Source: Lachnospiraceae bacterium UBA4260 (GTDB lineage Bacteria; Bacillota; Clostridia; Lachnospirales; Lachnospiraceae). From it: a stretch of DNA of 15,523 nucleotides. Positions 12,689-15,523 of this stretch are shown here, piece by piece (position 1 is the stretch's first letter; every line of letters starts with the position of its first letter). A model generated the notes under the pieces. That model was not told the DNA's origin. It searched no databases and worked only from the letters and a program-made list of their open reading frames with translations. Where the stretch lies: positions 1-15,523 of the forward strand of contig DGWK01000017.1 of NCBI GenBank assembly GCA_002395235.1, written 5' to 3'. A program made the translations under genes and the position numbers.

Positions 12689-14785
12689 ATGAACATCCCC
12701 GAAATCTACGGCAGTATGGTATTTAACGACAAAGTCATGCGGGAGCGTCTCCCCAAGGATATATACAAGGCAGTGCGAAAGACCAGTAAGAACGGCACGC
12801 ACCTGGAACTGGATGTGGCCAATACCGTAGCAGCTGTCATGAAGGAGTGGGCGATGGAGAAGGGCGCGACCCACTTCACCCACTGGTTTCAGCCGATGAC
12901 CGGCCTGACTGCCGAGAAACACGACGGCTTTATCTCCCCCACAGAAGACGGGCAGGTCATCATGGAGTTTTCCGGCAAGGAGCTGGTTAAGGGCGAGCCT
13001 GACGCCTCCAGCTTCCCTTCCGGAGGCCTCCGGGCTACCTTCGAGGCCCGCGGCTACACCGCCTGGGATCCCAGCTCACCGGCTTTTGTCAAGGACGGAT
13101 CGCTCTACATTCCCACCGCTTTCTGCTCTTACGGCGGAGAAGCTCTGGACAAGAAGACCCCGCTCCTGCGGTCCATGGAAGCCCTCTCGGACGCAGCTGT
13201 CAAAGTATTGCACCTTCTGGGCAACACCGCCGTCACCCACGTGGACACGACCGTGGGATCTGAGCAGGAATATTTCCTGATCGACAAGGACCTCTACAAG
13301 AAGAGAAAAGACCTTCTTCTGACCGGCCGCACGCTGATGGGAGCGCCGGCGCCCAAGGGACAGGAGATGGAGGATCACTATTTTGGCGTGCTTAAGCCCA
13401 AGGTGTCGGAATACATGCACGCGCTGGACAAGGAGCTCTGGGAGCTTGGCGTGCCGGCCAAGACCAAGCACAACGAGGTCGCCCCGTCCCAGCACGAGCT
13501 GGCGCCTGTCTTTGAGACGGCAAACGTGGCCGTCGACCACAACCAGCTGACCATGGAAGTGATGAAGAAGGTGGCGGACCGCTTCGGATACGCGTGCCTG
13601 CTGCACGAGAAGCCTTTCGAGGGCATCAACGGATCGGGCAAACACAACAACTGGTCCATCAGCACCGACACCGGCGAGAACCTCCTCGATCCCGGAAAGA
13701 AGCCCGGCGAGAACCTGCAGTTCCTGGTCTTCCTCATGGCGGTCATCGCGGCAGTCGACGAGTACCAGGAGGTCCTGAGAATTTCCGTCGCGACGGCCGG
13801 AAACGACCATCGCCTGGGCGGGAACGAGGCGCCGCCCGCGATCATCTCCATCTTCGTGGGAGACGAGCTGGCAGAAGTCCTGCGGTCTGTCGAGGAAGGC
13901 ACATCCGTATCGGGCACGGGCAAAAAACAGATGGGCATGGGCGCGCACGTCCTGCCGCACATCACCCGCGACACGACGGACAGAAACCGCACTTCGCCTT
14001 TTGCCTTCACCGGCAACAAGTTTGAGTTCCGCATGCCGGGCAGTTCACTGTCCGTGGCCAACCCCAACATCGTGCTGAACACGGCGGTTGCCGAGGCGCT
14101 GACGCAGATCTACGAGGCCCTTAAGGATGTGGCGCCGTCCGAAATGGACGCGGCAGCGCATGCGCTCCTTCGTCAGATGCTGGCAGAGCACAAGAGGATC
14201 CTCTTCAACGGCAACGGCTACACGGAAGAGTGGGTGGAAGAGGCTGCCCGCAGAGGCCTTGCAAATCTGGGCTCCCTGCCGGACGCCATGCCGCACTTCA
14301 TCTCCGAGAAGTCGCTGAACCTCTTCACAAAGCATGGCATCTTTACCAGGGAAGAAGTCTTCTCCCGCTATGAGATTCTTCTGGAAAACTATGCGAAGAC
14401 CGTGCACATCGAGGCGCTCACGCTCATGGAGATGGTCCGAAAGGATTTCACTACCGGCCTTGTCCGCTACATGAAGGACGTGACCACCGAAGCGCTCAAG
14501 AAGAGAGATCTCCTTCCGGGGAGCAAGTGCAGTTATGAGAGCGATATTTTGAAGACGCTCGATGAGACCAGTGAGCAGATCTTGCGGGCTATGGAGGCCC
14601 TGGCGGCGGATACGGCGAAGGCAGAGCGCATAGAGGACATCCTGGAGCAGGCAAAATATTATCACGAGATCATTCTCACCGAGATGGACGAGCTGCGCAG
14701 CTGGACAGACAGGGCAGAGGCCATCATTCCGGATGAATATCTGCCTTATCCGACCTATGAGAAGATGCTGTTCTCACTCAGATAA
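12689..14785 (+). CDS. glnN: Glutamine synthetase type III
   Basis: The 698-residue protein matches the GSIII class (about 700 residues) that makes glutamine from glutamate, ammonia and ATP. Conserved stretches are THFTHWFQPMTG (61-72), FSGKELVKGEPDASSFPSGG (94-113), GSEQEYFL (190-197), HNEVAPSQHELAPVF (261-275), NGSGKHNNWS (314-323), GNDHRLGGNEAPPAI (371-385) and NKFEFR (443-448). The ATG at 12689 has AGGAGG at 12676-12681; an upstream in-frame GTG at 12641 lies in the leader terminator's T-tract and is rejected. The gene is followed after 11 bp by gltB, forming a GS-GOGAT operon. GSIII lacks the GSI adenylylation loop, so control is likely transcriptional. Confidence 0.97.
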   Translation: MNIPEIYGSMVFNDKVMRERLPKDIYKAVRKTSKNGTHLELDVANTVAAVMKEWAMEKGATHFTHWFQPMTGLTAEKHDGFISPTEDGQVIMEFSGKELVKGEPDASSFPSGGLRATFEARGYTAWDPSSPAFVKDGSLYIPTAFCSYGGEALDKKTPLLRSMEALSDAAVKVLHLLGNTAVTHVDTTVGSEQEYFLIDKDLYKKRKDLLLTGRTLMGAPAPKGQEMEDHYFGVLKPKVSEYMHALDKELWELGVPAKTKHNEVAPSQHELAPVFETANVAVDHNQLTMEVMKKVADRFGYACLLHEKPFEGINGSGKHNNWSISTDTGENLLDPGKKPGENLQFLVFLMAVIAAVDEYQEVLRISVATAGNDHRLGGNEAPPAIISIFVGDELAEVLRSVEEGTSVSGTGKKQMGMGAHVLPHITRDTTDRNRTSPFAFTGNKFEFRMPGSSLSVANPNIVLNTAVAEALTQIYEALKDVAPSEMDAAAHALLRQMLAEHKRILFNGNGYTEEWVEEAARRGLANLGSLPDAMPHFISEKSLNLFTKHGIFTREEVFSRYEILLENYAKTVHIEALTLMEMVRKDFTTGLVRYMKDVTTEALKKRDLLPGSKCSYESDILKTLDETSEQILRAMEALAADTAKAERIEDILEQAKYYHEIILTEMDELRSWTDRAEAIIPDEYLPYPTYEKMLFSLR

Positions 14786-14796
14786 GAGGAAAAACC

Positions 14797-15523
14797 ATGT
14801 GGTATCAACAGGAACATGATGCCTGCGGCATCGGAAGTATCGTAAACATTGACGGTAGAAAGGATCACAAGGTCCTGGATGACGCGCTTCATATTGTGGA
14901 AAAACTGGAGCACAGGGCAGGAAAGGACGCCACCGGAGAAGTGGGAGACGGCGTCGGGATCCTGACGCAGATCTCCCACAGATTTTTCGTCAAAGCGGCG
15001 GCGGAGGCCGGAATCGATAAGGTAGCAGGCCTTAAGGAAGGCGACTACGGCGTCGGCATGTTCTTCCTGCCGCAGAATACGCTCCGCAGGACGCTGGCAA
15101 GGCGCATGTTTGAGGTAATCACGCAGAAGGAAGGCATGGAAGTCCTTGGCTGGAGGGAAGTTCCCGTCCATGAGGAGATCCTCGGAAAGGCGGCCGTCGA
15201 CTGCATGCCCTGCATCTGCCAGTGCTTTGTGGCGAGGCCAGACGGGGTGCAGAAGGGGATCGATTTTGACCGAAGGCTCTACGTTGTCCGAAGAGAGTTC
15301 GAGCAGTCTTCCGAAGATACCTACATCTGCTCGCTCTCGTCCAGAACGATCGTCTACAAGGGCATGTTCCTGGTGGGTCAGCTGCGCCGTTTCTACGACG
15401 ACCTGCAGGATCCGGAGTACGAAGCGGCCATCGCGATCGTGCACTCGCGCTTTTCGACCAACACGACGCCGTCTTGGCACCGGGCCCATCCCTACAGGAT
15501 GATCGCCCACAACGGCGAGATCA
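14797..15523 (+). CDS. gltB: Glutamate synthase large subunit, N-terminal part (cut by window end)
   Basis: The first 242 codons are present. They encode the class II glutamine amidotransferase domain of GOGAT, which makes glutamate from glutamine and 2-oxoglutarate. The nucleophile is Cys10 (HDACGIG), after a short propeptide. HRAGKDATGEVGDGVGIL (39-56) and the HSRFSTNTTPSW and HNGEI motifs near the window end are characteristic. The start is the ATG at 14797 with AGAGGA overlapping the glnN stop region. With only 11 bp between them, glnN and gltB are co-transcribed. The FMN/3Fe-4S synthase domain lies beyond the window. Confidence 0.95.
   Translation, partial: MWYQQEHDACGIGSIVNIDGRKDHKVLDDALHIVEKLEHRAGKDATGEVGDGVGILTQISHRFFVKAAAEAGIDKVAGLKEGDYGVGMFFLPQNTLRRTLARRMFEVITQKEGMEVLGWREVPVHEEILGKAAVDCMPCICQCFVARPDGVQKGIDFDRRLYVVRREFEQSSEDTYICSLSSRTIVYKGMFLVGQLRRFYDDLQDPEYEAAIAIVHSRFSTNTTPSWHRAHPYRMIAHNGEI

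Noticed and set aside
13076..13960. A 294-codon minus-strand frame inside glnN
   Set aside because: It lies entirely antisense to conserved GSIII motifs and its composition follows the high GC of that gene.
1..15523. CRISPR array, tRNA, rRNA, integrase or prophage
   Set aside because: No regularly spaced repeats, cloverleaf-type sequence, rRNA core motif or recombinase motif was seen on either strand.

Overview
The window looks like chromosomal DNA of an anaerobic Firmicute of the class Clostridia, most likely a Lachnospiraceae-type gut bacterium. The pointers are strong AGGAGG ribosome sites with occasional GTG and TTG starts, consensus TTGACA/TATAAT promoters, a type III glutamine synthetase, an ammonium transporter fused to a P-II domain, and a Bacillus-type Fe-S PurF. 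No tRNA, rRNA, CRISPR or transposase gene is visible. Family assignments rest on motif recognition alone; no search was run.

Left part (1-2200), low gene density: the tail of an unidentified gene, a very strong terminator, a putative exported protein of unknown function, and a pair of tiny single-pass membrane proteins. A broken copy of a PHP-type histidinol phosphatase gene follows, with an internal deletion and frameshift. Next come a perfect 31-bp inverted repeat (REP/MITE-like) and a YczE-type membrane protein whose stop codon lies in fragments related to that repeat.

Middle part (2850-6000): an AraC-family regulator (minus) diverges from an MFS transporter and an intact hisK (plus). The intact hisK and the broken one are near-identical direct repeats about 3.7 kb apart.

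Right part (5970-15523), nitrogen and phosphotransfer: an 858-residue protein joins a degenerate KaiC-like domain without a P-loop to a PEP/pyruvate-binding ATP-grasp module. It converges on purF (minus), and the two overlap by 4 bp. Then come amt (ammonium channel plus C-terminal P-II domain), glnN (GSIII) and the start of gltB (glutamate synthase), transcribed rightward. Together these import ammonium, sense nitrogen status, make glutamine and glutamate, and spend glutamine on purines.

Regulation is the most interesting layer. The amt and glnN promoters carry an identical 17-bp dyad box just upstream of -35 at the same spacing. Four promoters (PEP-binding gene, purF, amt, glnN) are each followed by a strong terminator-like hairpin before the gene. 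The amt leader can also fold into a closed multi-stem structure, and the purF leader terminator has a competing partner.
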